Positions 9,474 to 17,558 of a stretch of 58,722 nt of DNA are shown piece after piece. Within the stretch, counting starts at the first letter, position 1, and every line of letters starts with the position of its first letter. The stretch spans positions 1 through 58,722 of the forward strand of contig CAZFYZ010000007.1 in assembly GCA_964523735.1 (NCBI GenBank). Direction: 5' to 3'. The position numbers and the translations under genes are program-made. The notes under the pieces were generated by a model. That model was not told where the DNA came from. It worked only from the letters and a program-made list of their open reading frames with translations, and ran no database searches. The stretch is from CAZFYZ01 sp964523735 (GTDB taxonomy: Bacteria; Armatimonadota; UBA5829).

Positions 9474-10154
9474 TCAATCTCCTCCATAGTCAATCCATGA
9501 TTCTACTGCACGACGCTTGGCCCTAACCCGCCATCCACATAATCCGACTAACGGCAGAGCAAGGCAGGCAAATGATCCTGGTTCAGGAACGATGGCTAGG
9601 CGAAATGCATATCCGCCTATTCCATAGGGATCCGTGAGCGATACATGTGCATGCTGAGGTGTGATACTCCACGGACCATTTGAGGACCACAACAACTTAT
9701 CAAAGCTCCACGCGCTGCTCCTGTACTGGACTTGCCATAGCTCCAGTCGCAGGAGATTGGAGCCCCAGTGATCTACAGGAAAGGGATGTTGGCTTTGGTC
9801 CACGGCAAAGTAGTTGAAGTCAAACTCAGAAACGCCCGCACTTAGGGCACTAAAGCAGTAGCCATCATAGGCCCCGGTGGTTCGTGGACCAGTGTGCGAC
9901 ACATTCGTACCAAGCTGTATCTGGCCCTGGTAGTAAGGGCTCGCAGGCGGCTGTATAGAGTACAGCCAGTCACCTGGATCAGACTCAGCATGATATGAAT
10001 ACGGAAACAGATCACCCCAGCCGCTCCACCCTGGGTCCGCCCAGCAATAGTAGACCTGACCAGATACAACAACGCCACTAGCCGATTGAGCCCACGCACC
10101 TGTGGTCAGAATGGCGACTAGTGCCGAGATTATCAGGAGTGTAACGATCTTCAT
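9474..10154 (-). CDS. PEP-CTERM exported protein
   Basis: 226 aa. The signal peptide MKIVTLLIISALVAILTTG ends near AWAQ, which fixes the start at 10154; an upstream extension to 10271 would put 39 charged residues before it. The C-terminus has VPEPGSFACLALPLVGL followed by basic residues, the PEP-CTERM sorting tail. The mature part is rich in Trp, Tyr, Gly and Ser (for example YYCWADPGWSGWG) and probably forms beta sheet. It has the same architecture as the next gene and is likely a paralogous surface or matrix protein. A weak GGATGAGG site lies about 11 nt upstream. Confidence 0.8.
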   Translation of the reverse strand: MKIVTLLIISALVAILTTGAWAQSASGVVVSGQVYYCWADPGWSGWGDLFPYSYHAESDPGDWLYSIQPPASPYYQGQIQLGTNVSHTGPRTTGAYDGYCFSALSAGVSEFDFNYFAVDQSQHPFPVDHWGSNLLRLELWQVQYRSSAWSFDKLLWSSNGPWSITPQHAHVSLTDPYGIGGYAFRLAIVPEPGSFACLALPLVGLCGWRVRAKRRAVESWIDYGGD

Positions 10155-10209
10155 CTGGACACACACCTCATCCTTATTGTTGTGCACATTTCGTGCCAGC
10201 CAGACCTCT

Positions 10210-11859
10210 TCATGGCTGTAACGTCGACTCAGCGCTTGCCTGATCGACCTGCGCGCTGACCACGGCAGCACTATCGCTATTCAGAGAACGTATCACAGCC
10301 CTGGCCTCTCCGACTGCATCAGTAATCGAGCCTGACGAAACAATGGTGCTGCGACTTGTCCTCCACGTGACGGGCATCTCAATTAAGCGCCGACCCTCTT
10401 CGTCCCTAACAATCGCCGTAACCTCAGTCTCTCTACTTCCATCTACCAGAGCGACCGAGGATGCTGTCATGATATCTACCCTTCTGCCTATTGTCGGAAG
10501 TGAGAAATCACAGGTTGCATCCGTTGTGGTGCTGCGAAGCCGAACAAGTTTAGTTGTGGTCTTGTAGCCTGTTGTCGTGGTGGTGACTGCGTGGCTGCCG
10601 TAGGGAATCGTCAGAGTATAGTGCGCTGTCCCATTCACAAATGTCGCTGTAGTCGACGAGCTTCCACAGTATATCCGAGCCGAACCACCGTCAGCCCCTG
10701 GAGCAGCTATAGTACCAGACACGATACCGTAACCAGACTGCTGAAGACTCTGCAGATACACACTGATTCCAGAGTCCGGTTTCCAGACAACGCGTATGTC
10801 TGGGCTTTCTGCATCGGATGCTCCATTCACTGCCACGTAGGAATCTACTGTCGGTAGAGTTTCTGTAGAAAGATCATATATCTTGACGCCAACATGCCCG
10901 TTACCACCATCGAGATTGCTGCCATCATCAATGAAGAAGATCCGGTTCCCCTGGTCCACATAAGTTACCTTGCCCCAAACCCTGACGAGAAGACCAGTGG
11001 TGTCGAGTCCATAATGGAGGTGCTTGTTATTCATTCCGAAGTAGCTGGCAGATGGGTAGTCGGTATCAAGGAGAGAGACCGTATCTGCCTGTACCACTCT
11101 GGCACCGTTGTTGGTGTCCATCTGTCCAGCAATATCTACCAGCGAGCCTTTTGAAACCCTGGCGCTTCCCGTCACCCAAATACCAAAGGATCGATCACCT
11201 CGCTCAATGCAGAACCTGTTACCCGCGATGGCCGTCACAACCGCGCCATTCACGTTGACCGATGCGCCGTCCGGCAAGGTCTTTATAGAGTCTCTCGAAC
11301 CTGGCGCAGGAAGCGGGGCATCAGGATTATCTGGAAGAACTGGCAACTGTCCAGCTAATGTGGCGGTAGCCGTAGAGACAGCCACTAGGGGTCGAGTAGT
11401 GAGCAAAGAATCGAGCATGCCCTTGGGGATCGGAAACGAATACGGTTTGCCTCCGGAGTCGCAATATACCTGTACATTCTCAGGAGCAACTACTACGACT
11501 CTCTGGCGGAAAGCCGCTCCGGTTCGTGTGGTTCCTTCGAGAGTCTGAATAGTCCCTGTCACGTCTACCGTCCAGTACTCGTGAACTGGCAACTGTGAAG
11601 TGCTGACAACGAGCAGTTCAGGCTGTTGCGTAGAAGCTTCGCTCCACATCTTCACCGCGAATGACTGGCCGCTCTTTCCGCACCATAGGACCTGAGCACA
11701 GGTCAGAGTCACGGTGGAACCATCCTCTTGAGCTATCGCTGCACCGATGGTGTCTTGAGCACTGTCATTGATCGTCGGTGTGCTCCATCCAGCGATGGAA
11801 CCAGTCAGTAGCAATACTGCCGCTACCAGACCTACTGTTTGCTTGCCCCGACATGTCAT
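10210..11859 (-). CDS. Exported protein with OB-like and Ig-like domains
   Basis: 549 aa with a signal peptide (VGLVAAVLLLTGSIAGW). AGGAGG lies 8 nt before the ATG at 11859. The middle contains segments such as GLLVRVWGKVTYVDQGNRIFFIDDGS, which parallel OB-like modules in the 1594-aa protein of the same operon. These are followed by a carboxypeptidase-regulatory-like stretch (GIVSGTIAAPGADGG, LTIPYGSHAVTTTTTGY) and a C-terminal invasin-type Ig domain (TASSVALVDGSRETEVTAIVRDEEGR). It lacks a PEP-CTERM tail. First gene of the operon. Probably an extracellular or surface partner of the large TIGR03790 protein; no enzymatic motif seen. Confidence 0.7.
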   Translation of the reverse strand: MTCRGKQTVGLVAAVLLLTGSIAGWSTPTINDSAQDTIGAAIAQEDGSTVTLTCAQVLWCGKSGQSFAVKMWSEASTQQPELLVVSTSQLPVHEYWTVDVTGTIQTLEGTTRTGAAFRQRVVVVAPENVQVYCDSGGKPYSFPIPKGMLDSLLTTRPLVAVSTATATLAGQLPVLPDNPDAPLPAPGSRDSIKTLPDGASVNVNGAVVTAIAGNRFCIERGDRSFGIWVTGSARVSKGSLVDIAGQMDTNNGARVVQADTVSLLDTDYPSASYFGMNNKHLHYGLDTTGLLVRVWGKVTYVDQGNRIFFIDDGSNLDGGNGHVGVKIYDLSTETLPTVDSYVAVNGASDAESPDIRVVWKPDSGISVYLQSLQQSGYGIVSGTIAAPGADGGSARIYCGSSSTTATFVNGTAHYTLTIPYGSHAVTTTTTGYKTTTKLVRLRSTTTDATCDFSLPTIGRRVDIMTASSVALVDGSRETEVTAIVRDEEGRRLIEMPVTWRTSRSTIVSSGSITDAVGEARAVIRSLNSDSAAVVSAQVDQASAESTLQP

Positions 11860-12007
11860 GCATTAGACCTCCTATGCTTAGAATGTATTGCGGGTATAGC
11901 TAGTGTAGGAATCAGCGGACCCAATACTACACAGGCCCAGCCGGTATAGAGTTACATAATAATCACTCTCCATTCACACGACACGTGCGGATAGCCGCAG
12001 CCCCTGG

Positions 12008-12140
12008 TGGCACGGCCCCCCCATGCAACAGCCAGTTTCTATCCCTGCCGATCCCCACTGCAGGAGTTCAGGGCACTCTACTCACCTGCCTGCCTGCTGT
12101 CTGACTTGCTGAGAAGCGCGTCAGTTCCCTGGCCGTGCCA
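12008..12140 (-). promoter_or_regulatory. Candidate structured 5' leader of the PEP-CTERM operon
   Basis: TGGCACGGCC (12008-12017) is perfectly complementary to GGCCGTGCCA (12131-12140). On the minus strand this would close a 113-nt loop about 150 nt upstream of the first gene. I tried to fit known riboswitch consensus motifs (c-di-GMP-I, cobalamin, ZTP) and found no convincing match. The role is inferred only from position and pairing. Confidence 0.3.
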
Positions 12141-12161
12141 ACCAGCCACGGTTCCATTATG

Positions 12162-12179
12162 CGCTACTTATCAGTAGCG
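12162..12179 (-). other. 7-bp hairpin with tetraloop
   Basis: CGCTACT and AGTAGCG pair perfectly around a GATA loop (read on the minus strand). It lies just 5' of the long-range pairing at 12008/12140 and may be part of the same leader RNA or a terminator of an older unit. Confidence 0.35.
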
Positions 12180-12366
12180 TGTCAAGTGGGAGAACGCGGA
12201 TTAGGCAATCACTCTGCCTCAAAGAAGCTAGGCATCTTCCTGGGCAGTCTTTCCAGTTCAGTGCTTGACTTGTTCGGGCGTGAGTCTATGCTTCACAGTC
12301 ACGGCGCTCCTTGAGGTGGTTTGTGTTTCGAGGATAGACCGGAGGTCGCCGATGTGCCCAGGGTAG

Positions 12367-12974
12367 TTGCAGATGTCTGATTGTCATGCTGCACTGACTT
12401 CCGGAAATACTGTCCTCCAGGAAGTGACAGAGAACGTTTCTCCTGAGCTTTCTGGAATCCTCGCCAAAGCCCATGAGTTCCTCGTAACGACTGTCGCCGA
12501 GAGCACCCATGAAGTCTACTCCAGGGATTGGCAAGCGTTGCCGGCTGCTGCAACGATCCCCGGCTGTCGGTCCTGCCACCTTTCGAGATGAGAGGCTTGT
12601 AATCCTGCTCCGGCGAAGCAAGACCGACCAGAAAGGCAAGGGACGTTAGGTAGGCATTCCGCGGGGTAAGAATCTCGACACCTGTCCTGTGACTGCCATC
12701 CGGCACTGGCTGGAGCTCTCAGGCATATCGGATGGCACTATCTTCAGAGGACTTGACCGGCACGGGCACACCGTCTCGGAGAGGGGGCCGTCGGAGACAT
12801 CATTAGGCGGGCTGCAAGCGCAGTGGGCTCGATCCGTCCCGGTACAGTGGTCATAGCTTGCGCAGCGGCCGTTGCACGCAAGCCAGCAGAGCAGGGGTAG
12901 CAGAACACATCATCGCTCAGCAGACGGGTCACCGCTCACTGGCTTCACTCAGCGCCGACGCCCTTGATCTATGA
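12367..12974 (+). pseudogene. Decayed tyrosine recombinase (phage integrase family)
   Basis: Pieces of one integrase are spread over all three plus frames. ILAKAHEFLVTTVAESTHEVY is core-binding-like. A second piece reads DERLVILLRRSKTDQKGKGR, then an in-frame TAG, then VGIPRGKNLDTCPVTAIRHW and GTIFRGLDRHGHTVSE. A third reads SGHSLRSGRCTQASRAG and IAQQTGHRSLASL, ending at TGA 12974. The HxLR and QTGHRSL segments are the C-terminal catalytic-domain boxes. Frameshifts, a stop and an internal deletion make it non-functional. It marks an old integration event next to the present prophage. Confidence 0.8.
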
Positions 12975-13214
12975 GCCAGAGATCATCAGTTCCGCCTCGG
13001 TTGCGGCTATCAGGGTCGAGAGTGGCATCTTGAGACCGTCAGAGATAAGCAGCAGGTTCTTCAGCGTGACATTGCGCTCACCGCGCTCGACGGAGCCGAT
13101 GTATGTACGGTGTACTCCAATGGCGTCTGCGAAGGACTCCTGGCTGTAACCAAGCCTGCTGCGCCGAGCTTGAATGACCCGTCCCAGGCCACGTTGCATC
13201 TGTTTGCTGTCCAT
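12969..13214 (-). CDS. XRE-family transcriptional regulator
   Basis: 81 aa from ATG 13214 (a TTG eight codons upstream would also be in frame). A single Cro/CI-type helix-turn-helix covers most of the protein: SRLGYSQESFADAIGVHRTYIGSVERGERN, then LKNLLLISDGLKMPLSTLI. No peptidase or sensor domain is present. It sits at the host/prophage boundary and is transcribed in the same direction as the amidoligase operon, though separated from it, so it may be the prophage repressor or an orphan regulator. There is no clear Shine-Dalgarno at the ATG; a TATAGT about 15-20 nt upstream could be a -10 of a nearly leaderless message. Confidence 0.75.
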   Translation of the reverse strand: MDSKQMQRGLGRVIQARRSRLGYSQESFADAIGVHRTYIGSVERGERNVTLKNLLLISDGLKMPLSTLIAATEAELMISGS

Positions 13215-13273
13215 ACCGGGAGTGTACCCACATGGCAACTATACGTCTACACTCTATAAGTAGCATGCGGGCG

Positions 13274-13792
13274 TCAGTCAGGCCAACTGGTTCTGCCAGA
13301 TGATAAGGCATGCAGATCGATGTACTCGCCGGCCACGTAACACCAAGCCAGCACACTCTCACCGCTGTCGACGAGGATTGGCACGAGCGCGCGTCGATAC
13401 AGACTCGGCATTCCCGGCCGGAAGCCCTCTAGACGGTCTATAGGCGGTAGGCAGAGTCTCGGGTCGGTGAAATGCATCAGCTCTCCTCGAATCGTCTGCC
13501 AGTCGCGCGTATCCGGGATTGCATCGACAGGCGTTTCCGCAGTCAAGCGCCATTGCAGGGCCACATCCGCCAGTGGACTAGCGGTCCCCGTGGCAATGAC
13601 GTCGCCATCCGGAACACGCAAGACCGGAATGCCTGACGGTAGTCCATAGAGGCGTCCGCGCACTTGCGCCTCTTCTATGTGGATCGCGTCTCGGCAGAAC
13701 CGGTCGTGGTTCCAATAGCCGCGCTTCAGCGTGCCGTAGACGAACAGACTAAGTGTGTCCCGCGTCTGCATTTGTAGAACTGTCTTCTTCAC
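13274..13792 (-). CDS. Gamma-glutamylcyclotransferase-like (AIG2-like) protein
   Basis: About 172 aa. It starts with the family signature FVYGTLKRGY (YG(S/T)L...G loop) soon after the N-terminus, and a RGELMHF segment places a candidate catalytic Glu. The fold binds gamma-glutamyl groups and releases pyroglutamate in characterised relatives. Start: AGGAGG lies 12 nt before GTG 13792; ATG 13771 is an alternative. Third gene of an amidoligase-glutamine amidotransferase-cyclotransferase operon, a combination described for amidoligase systems thought to make or remove gamma-glutamyl-type peptide modifications. In that setting it would undo or complete the linkage made by the amidoligase. The target is unknown. 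Confidence 0.75.
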   Translation of the reverse strand: MKKTVLQMQTRDTLSLFVYGTLKRGYWNHDRFCRDAIHIEEAQVRGRLYGLPSGIPVLRVPDGDVIATGTASPLADVALQWRLTAETPVDAIPDTRDWQTIRGELMHFTDPRLCLPPIDRLEGFRPGMPSLYRRALVPILVDSGESVLAWCYVAGEYIDLHALSSGRTSWPD

Positions 13793-13808
13793 GTTGTTCT
13801 CATTCCTC

Positions 13809-14642
13809 CTAGTCGTCGCTGGTCTCGTCGTCATCCCAGGCGGTGAATCGTCGAAACCGGCTGGCCGGTGCCGAACTTGCCAACCGGAATAGCTCACTGG
13901 TGCAGCGCGGAACGTCGCCGCAATCGAAGGTCAATAGGCTCATCGGGGCGGTGGGCAGCACGCGCCACCCGTTCTCTTTGGCAAGCACCACGTCGAGGTG
14001 GCCAGCGTCGGAAGCGTAGACTATGGCTCGATGCTCCTTGTGGTACCTAAGTTCCAGTGGCTTATTGCCCTTGATCATCAACACTGTCGCTGGGTCCTGT
14101 AGGGACGCCAGCACTGCGCTTACTTGTCCGCGACAGAGAGCCAGTCGAGCCCGGATCGCTGCCATATCGAGGCGACCGGCGTCAAGCGTCGCATCAGCGA
14201 TGCGAAAGATGAGTTCGCTGTCCACTTCGGCGCATCTGGGCAGTCCAAGTAGGTCGAAGAGCTCATCGGCATTGAAGATAGTGCCGTTGTGAGTCCCGAT
14301 GACATTGCCAGCGCGGATGGGGTGATTATTCTCATTGTTGCTGGCATCGCCAACGGTCTGCCAGCGAGTGTGTCCCACCAGCAGCGTTGTACGAGCATCA
14401 ATGCCGTCGAGCACTTCCCTGAAGCCTTTGCCCTTGATGAAGTCCGAGGCCTTGATCGGCTGCTTGAACAGCGTATGCTCGCCGTTGGATCTGAGCAGCG
14501 CCATGCCGGTTGCGTGAGGCCCGCGCTTCTCACTAAGGAGCAGCAGATAGGTGAACAGCCAGCCGAACAGCTTGTCCCGATGCTCCTGATCGTCCCTCCC
14601 GCGTTTCGCGGTTCCGAAGATCACTCCGAGTTGCGCACACAT
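13809..14642 (-). CDS. Class II glutamine amidotransferase (Ntn hydrolase)
   Basis: 277 aa. Cys2 follows the initiator Met directly and can become the N-terminal nucleophile. The class II signatures are present in order: RGPHATG (40-46), GHTRWQT (90-96), HNGTIF (118-123) and EVDSE. This matches the glutaminase domain of GlmS/PurF, but there is no synthase domain, so ammonia would be passed to a partner. The likely partner is the amidoligase, whose stop codon overlaps this start by one nucleotide (TGATG), with a GGGAGGTGA ribosome site upstream. Strong coupling suggests a complex or a common reaction. Reaction: glutamine to glutamate plus ammonia; acceptor unknown. Confidence 0.8.
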   Translation of the reverse strand: MCAQLGVIFGTAKRGRDDQEHRDKLFGWLFTYLLLLSEKRGPHATGMALLRSNGEHTLFKQPIKASDFIKGKGFREVLDGIDARTTLLVGHTRWQTVGDASNNENNHPIRAGNVIGTHNGTIFNADELFDLLGLPRCAEVDSELIFRIADATLDAGRLDMAAIRARLALCRGQVSAVLASLQDPATVLMIKGNKPLELRYHKEHRAIVYASDAGHLDVVLAKENGWRVLPTAPMSLLTFDCGDVPRCTSELFRLASSAPASRFRRFTAWDDDETSDD

Positions 14643-15595
14643 CAGGCATCACCTCCCTCAGCGCAGCAGTCTGCGACACAGCACATCTCAGCAGCAGGCT
14701 TTGCAGATTTCGGCTTCGGCCTGCCTCGCTTGAACGCCGCGTCGCCGGGCATCGCGGACAACAGATGCTTGCGTGCGGTCTTGAACTCGTCGCCGTTGAG
14801 GCCGAGATGGATCAGGAATACGCGGAAGTCGTACTTGGCGGAGCTTGGATCGAACTGACGCTTGCGGCTCGAGGCCCCGCGGCTGTTCAGGGCTTTGGCG
14901 GCAATGGCCAGAACGAGCTGGACTGCAGCCTTGACCTTGCCAGCGTGCAATGTCGCCTCAAACCAGCGGAACTCGACGGTGCCACGATACCAGACATTGT
15001 GCAGGTTCACCCCGTGGTAGCGCGTGCTGTCATAGTGCGTCGGGTGGCTGTTGTGGAAGCCGTACCAGATGCGGTTCATCTGATCCTTGGTCTTCGGGCG
15101 GCTTCTCTCGATTCTCGCGATAAGCTCCGCACTTACCGGCTTTGTATATTGATTGAGCCTTTCCTGGCTCACGCCTAGCGCCGTCAGTATGAGCGGTTCT
15201 TGTTTGTGCACGATCTTCGCGAGGTTCGCCAGAGTTTTGCCGTCGAAAGCGCTTGCATCAACATGGATGTGCATGCCGCATTTATCATCAACCGTGGCAC
15301 CGCACCTGCGGATTGCTCTCACGACATCCTGTAAAGTGGCGATGTCGTCATAACCGAGGACCGGGCTCACGACTTCCGCCCGCAGGTCTGGGGTAACGCT
15401 CGTTAGTGACGCGTCGGTGACGACCTTCCAGATCCTTCCTTGCCCGTCCGTGATCTCCCAGGGATCATACGTCGAGGGGCTACCTATGTGCCTGGCACTA
15501 CCGCTAACCACCGATTGGATGGCATTCGCGACTGTCCCACGATCCCGCTTGATGGTCTCTATTTCTATTCCGAATCCAAGTTCCTGCAGCTTCAC
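14642..15595 (-). CDS. Amidoligase (GCS/GS-like fold)
   Basis: 317 aa. It begins with LGFGIEIET (6-14), the strand bearing metal-binding Glu residues typical of amidoligases, followed by CGMHIHVDAS (106-115) and TVEFRWFEATLHAGK (206-220). These are the three hallmark motifs of the Amidoligase_2 family, related to glutamine and gamma-glutamylcysteine synthetases. It would form an amide or peptide bond using ATP. The C-terminal tail is basic then Cys-rich (AEMCCVADCC). It starts at GTG 15595 with GGAGG about 10 nt upstream. First gene of the operon; a LexA-like box lies 29 nt before the start. Confidence 0.85.
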   Translation of the reverse strand: MKLQELGFGIEIETIKRDRGTVANAIQSVVSGSARHIGSPSTYDPWEITDGQGRIWKVVTDASLTSVTPDLRAEVVSPVLGYDDIATLQDVVRAIRRCGATVDDKCGMHIHVDASAFDGKTLANLAKIVHKQEPLILTALGVSQERLNQYTKPVSAELIARIERSRPKTKDQMNRIWYGFHNSHPTHYDSTRYHGVNLHNVWYRGTVEFRWFEATLHAGKVKAAVQLVLAIAAKALNSRGASSRKRQFDPSSAKYDFRVFLIHLGLNGDEFKTARKHLLSAMPGDAAFKRGRPKPKSAKPAAEMCCVADCCAEGGDA

Positions 15596-15623
15596 TAAGT
15601 CTGACCTCCACTCTGTGTCAGCA

Positions 15624-15635
15624 GAACATGTGTTC
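15624..15635. promoter_or_regulatory. LexA/DinR-type operator candidate
   Basis: GAACATGTGTTC fits the GAAC-N4-GTTC core of the Gram-positive-type LexA box exactly. It lies between the divergent amidoligase operon and the nuclease pair, within about 30 nt of the amidoligase start. A looser GAACA-N7-TGTTC inverted repeat follows at 15698-15714. Regulation by DNA damage is an inference. Confidence 0.45.
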
Positions 15636-15730
15636 TCCTGTCATCACATTCATTGCCTCATCAGGCGGCAGGAAGTCAAGAGATATAGCACGAAGATGAA
15701 CAAATACGGTGTTCTTACCTGATACTGTGG

Positions 15731-16234
15731 ATGACTGGAGGACTACGCACGAAGAAAGGATCGCCTGATGCCATGTCCATCGACACTGATCTGCTGAGGG
15801 GTGTAATGCAGGACGCAACGAAGCTGGCAAAGCAGTACCGACAACTGACTGGTAAGCCGCTTGGCATCACGGGCGAAGTAGGCGAATTCCTTGCGGCCGA
15901 GCTGCTTGGCCTCAGACTCACCAATGCCAGGTGCCCGGGGTACGATGCCATTGCACCTGACGGACGACGCATCCAGATCAAGACAAGGTGTCTGCCGCCA
16001 GACGCGAAGCTGAGCCAGCGACTGGGGTGCATCAAGCTGGACTGTGAGTGGGACACCGTTGTCCTCGTGCTCATCAATGATGACTTTGAGTGTACTGCGG
16101 TCTACGAAGCGTTGAGAGGCGATGTCGAGCGTGAACTCAGGAAACCAGGCTCCAAGGCAAGAGCGCGCGGAGCCCTAGGCGTACGGAAGTTCATGTCGAT
16201 TGCTCGGCCTGCTTGGAGAAGAGAGGACCTATAG
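15731..16234 (+). CDS. PD-(D/E)XK-like nuclease-fold protein
   Basis: 167 aa (an ATG at 15773, 14 codons in, is an alternative start). Conserved-looking core: LGITGEVGEFLAAELLGLRL, then GYDAIAPDGRRIQIKTR. The D...QxK spacing resembles the restriction-endonuclease fold (E in the first helix, D, then Q/E-x-K). It has no recognised DNA-binding domain; the C-terminus is basic (GSKARARGALGVRKF). Its stop is 3 nt before the next plus-strand gene, which also has a nuclease-like core, so the pair forms an operon divergent from the amidoligase genes. Possible role: restriction or anti-phage nuclease. Function inferred. Confidence 0.5.
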   Translation: MTGGLRTKKGSPDAMSIDTDLLRGVMQDATKLAKQYRQLTGKPLGITGEVGEFLAAELLGLRLTNARCPGYDAIAPDGRRIQIKTRCLPPDAKLSQRLGCIKLDCEWDTVVLVLINDDFECTAVYEALRGDVERELRKPGSKARARGALGVRKFMSIARPAWRREDL

Positions 16235-16237
16235 CAA

Positions 16238-17257
16238 ATGCGAGTCCACACCCACAATGGATTGCCTTATCGACTTCCCAACGAACTGAATGATTTCCAG
16301 ATGGCGATGTACATCCATCTGATCGACTGGAAGAGAAGCCATCTGACAGAAGAGCCGGGCTATCATGGCGGGCATCCATATGACGCCGTGCTTCCCGATG
16401 AGTTCAGGAAACAATATCAGCCGATCTACCCTCCAATCGTTGAAAGGTTCCTGAGTCATCAGCGGCGCTTCCCGTTCAAGACCCATAAGTTCATCGGTCA
16501 CATGGCAAGCTCGCAGGCCGCGTGCGCGAGTCTGTTTCTTCCCTTGCTGCAGCACCCCGATGCTGCAGCCGAGGTGCTTCGTAGTGTCAAGCCTGACTTG
16601 GACAGGATCGCCACCGACCACCTGGATGCAGGCTTCCGCATAGAGTTCTGGGATGAGCCAGATAATATGCTCAATGACCACACGCCAGCTGCTGGCACCG
16701 ACGCCGACTTCGCCATCGCCTACTACGACAAAGCTGGCGGCCTGAAGCTCTGGCTGATCGAACACAAGCTCACGGAGAGCGAATTCACCACTTGCGGTGG
16801 ATGCCGCAGCAGAGGCCGGAATCCTCAGATATATGGATGCGATTCGGCGGCCGATGTTATCTCAGACAAGGACCTGTGCTACTACCACGGTGCTCTGGGC
16901 TATCGCTACTGGGACATTACACTGTCGCACCCTGAGGTGTTTCGGTCGGAGCGTCTGCAGGCATCAAATGTGTGTCCGTTCCAAGGAGGGATGAACCAGC
17001 TCTGGCGCAATCAGCTCTTGGCGCTATCCGTCGAGTCATCCGCGGATTGGCCATACAGCGAGGTCTGGTTCTCGGTAGTGCGGCATCCTATGAACCACGC
17101 CCTCACCGATGTCATCATTCAGTTCAGGCAGATGCTCGGACCCGCTGGGCGGTTCTTCGACTTCACGTCAGATACGCTCATCGCAGCAGCAGAGCGGATC
17201 GGTTACTCCGCTTGGCGCGACTGGCTGAACTACTACAGGGAGCTGTATCTCTTCTGA
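16238..17257 (+). CDS. PGN_0703-like PD-(D/E)XK nuclease
   Basis: 339 aa. The motif GTDADFAIAYYD followed by LWLIEHKLTE gives the D...E-x-K active site of the PD-(D/E)XK superfamily. The next segment, FTTCGGCRSRG, and later C and W residues recall the PGN_0703-like family, which I know only as predicted nucleases. The helical N-terminal about 140 residues may bind DNA or protein. It is translated 3 nt after the previous nuclease-like gene. It ends convergently with the prophage tail-fibre operon 45 bp away. Cytoplasmic; target unknown. Confidence 0.6.
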   Translation: MRVHTHNGLPYRLPNELNDFQMAMYIHLIDWKRSHLTEEPGYHGGHPYDAVLPDEFRKQYQPIYPPIVERFLSHQRRFPFKTHKFIGHMASSQAACASLFLPLLQHPDAAAEVLRSVKPDLDRIATDHLDAGFRIEFWDEPDNMLNDHTPAAGTDADFAIAYYDKAGGLKLWLIEHKLTESEFTTCGGCRSRGRNPQIYGCDSAADVISDKDLCYYHGALGYRYWDITLSHPEVFRSERLQASNVCPFQGGMNQLWRNQLLALSVESSADWPYSEVWFSVVRHPMNHALTDVIIQFRQMLGPAGRFFDFTSDTLIAAAERIGYSAWRDWLNYYRELYLF

Positions 17258-17301
17258 TCGCTGCACGATGGCCCGGACGGTGCATGCACAGTCGGGTCGG
17301 C

Positions 17302-17547
17302 TCACCTCGTATCCAGCAGATCCTCATTGAGGCGCTGCACGTGCTGTTCTTCGCGCTCTATGCGGGTCATGAGCTCTTTGAACTCGTCTGACAGATCGGG
17401 CGAGCCGCCGGCGGCGCTCTCAAGCTTCCGGATCCTGGCGTCAAGGTTCGCAAGCAAATCGAGCACATGGTTTCGGATGACGCCATCCCGCTTCTCCTTG
17501 AGCGACGGGATGAACTCCGTCATCCCGCCGCGTTGTTTGACCAGCAT
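17302..17547 (-). CDS. Small coiled-coil prophage protein
   Basis: 81 aa with a GAGGAGG ribosome site about 7 nt before ATG 17547. After a short N-terminus it is almost continuous heptad-type helix (VLDLLANLDARIRKLESA, then EFKELMTRIEREEQHVQRLNED). It is the last gene of the late operon, directly after the tail fibre, so a tail-fibre chaperone or accessory is plausible. No family recognised. Confidence 0.6.
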   Translation of the reverse strand: MLVKQRGGMTEFIPSLKEKRDGVIRNHVLDLLANLDARIRKLESAAGGSPDLSDEFKELMTRIEREEQHVQRLNEDLLDTR

Positions 17548-17558
17548 CGTGCGCCTCC

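Noticed and set aside
9473..9493. Longer start for the PEP-CTERM gene at 9493
   Set aside because: The extra residues precede the signal peptide and GGAGGAG points to ATG 9472.
11985..12140. Riboswitch of a known class (c-di-GMP, cobalamin or ZTP) in the leader
   Set aside because: The conserved core sequences I know for these classes are not present; only the pairing is reported.
13771..13897. Longer start for the cyclotransferase-like gene at 13897
   Set aside because: The extension reads back into the amidotransferase gene and is not protein-like; GTG 13792 or ATG 13771 follow AGGAGG.
17258..17301. Bidirectional terminator between nuclease and fibre genes
   Set aside because: The GC-rich stretch with GTGCATGCAC palindrome does not form a long stem, and no U-run follows; too weak to list.
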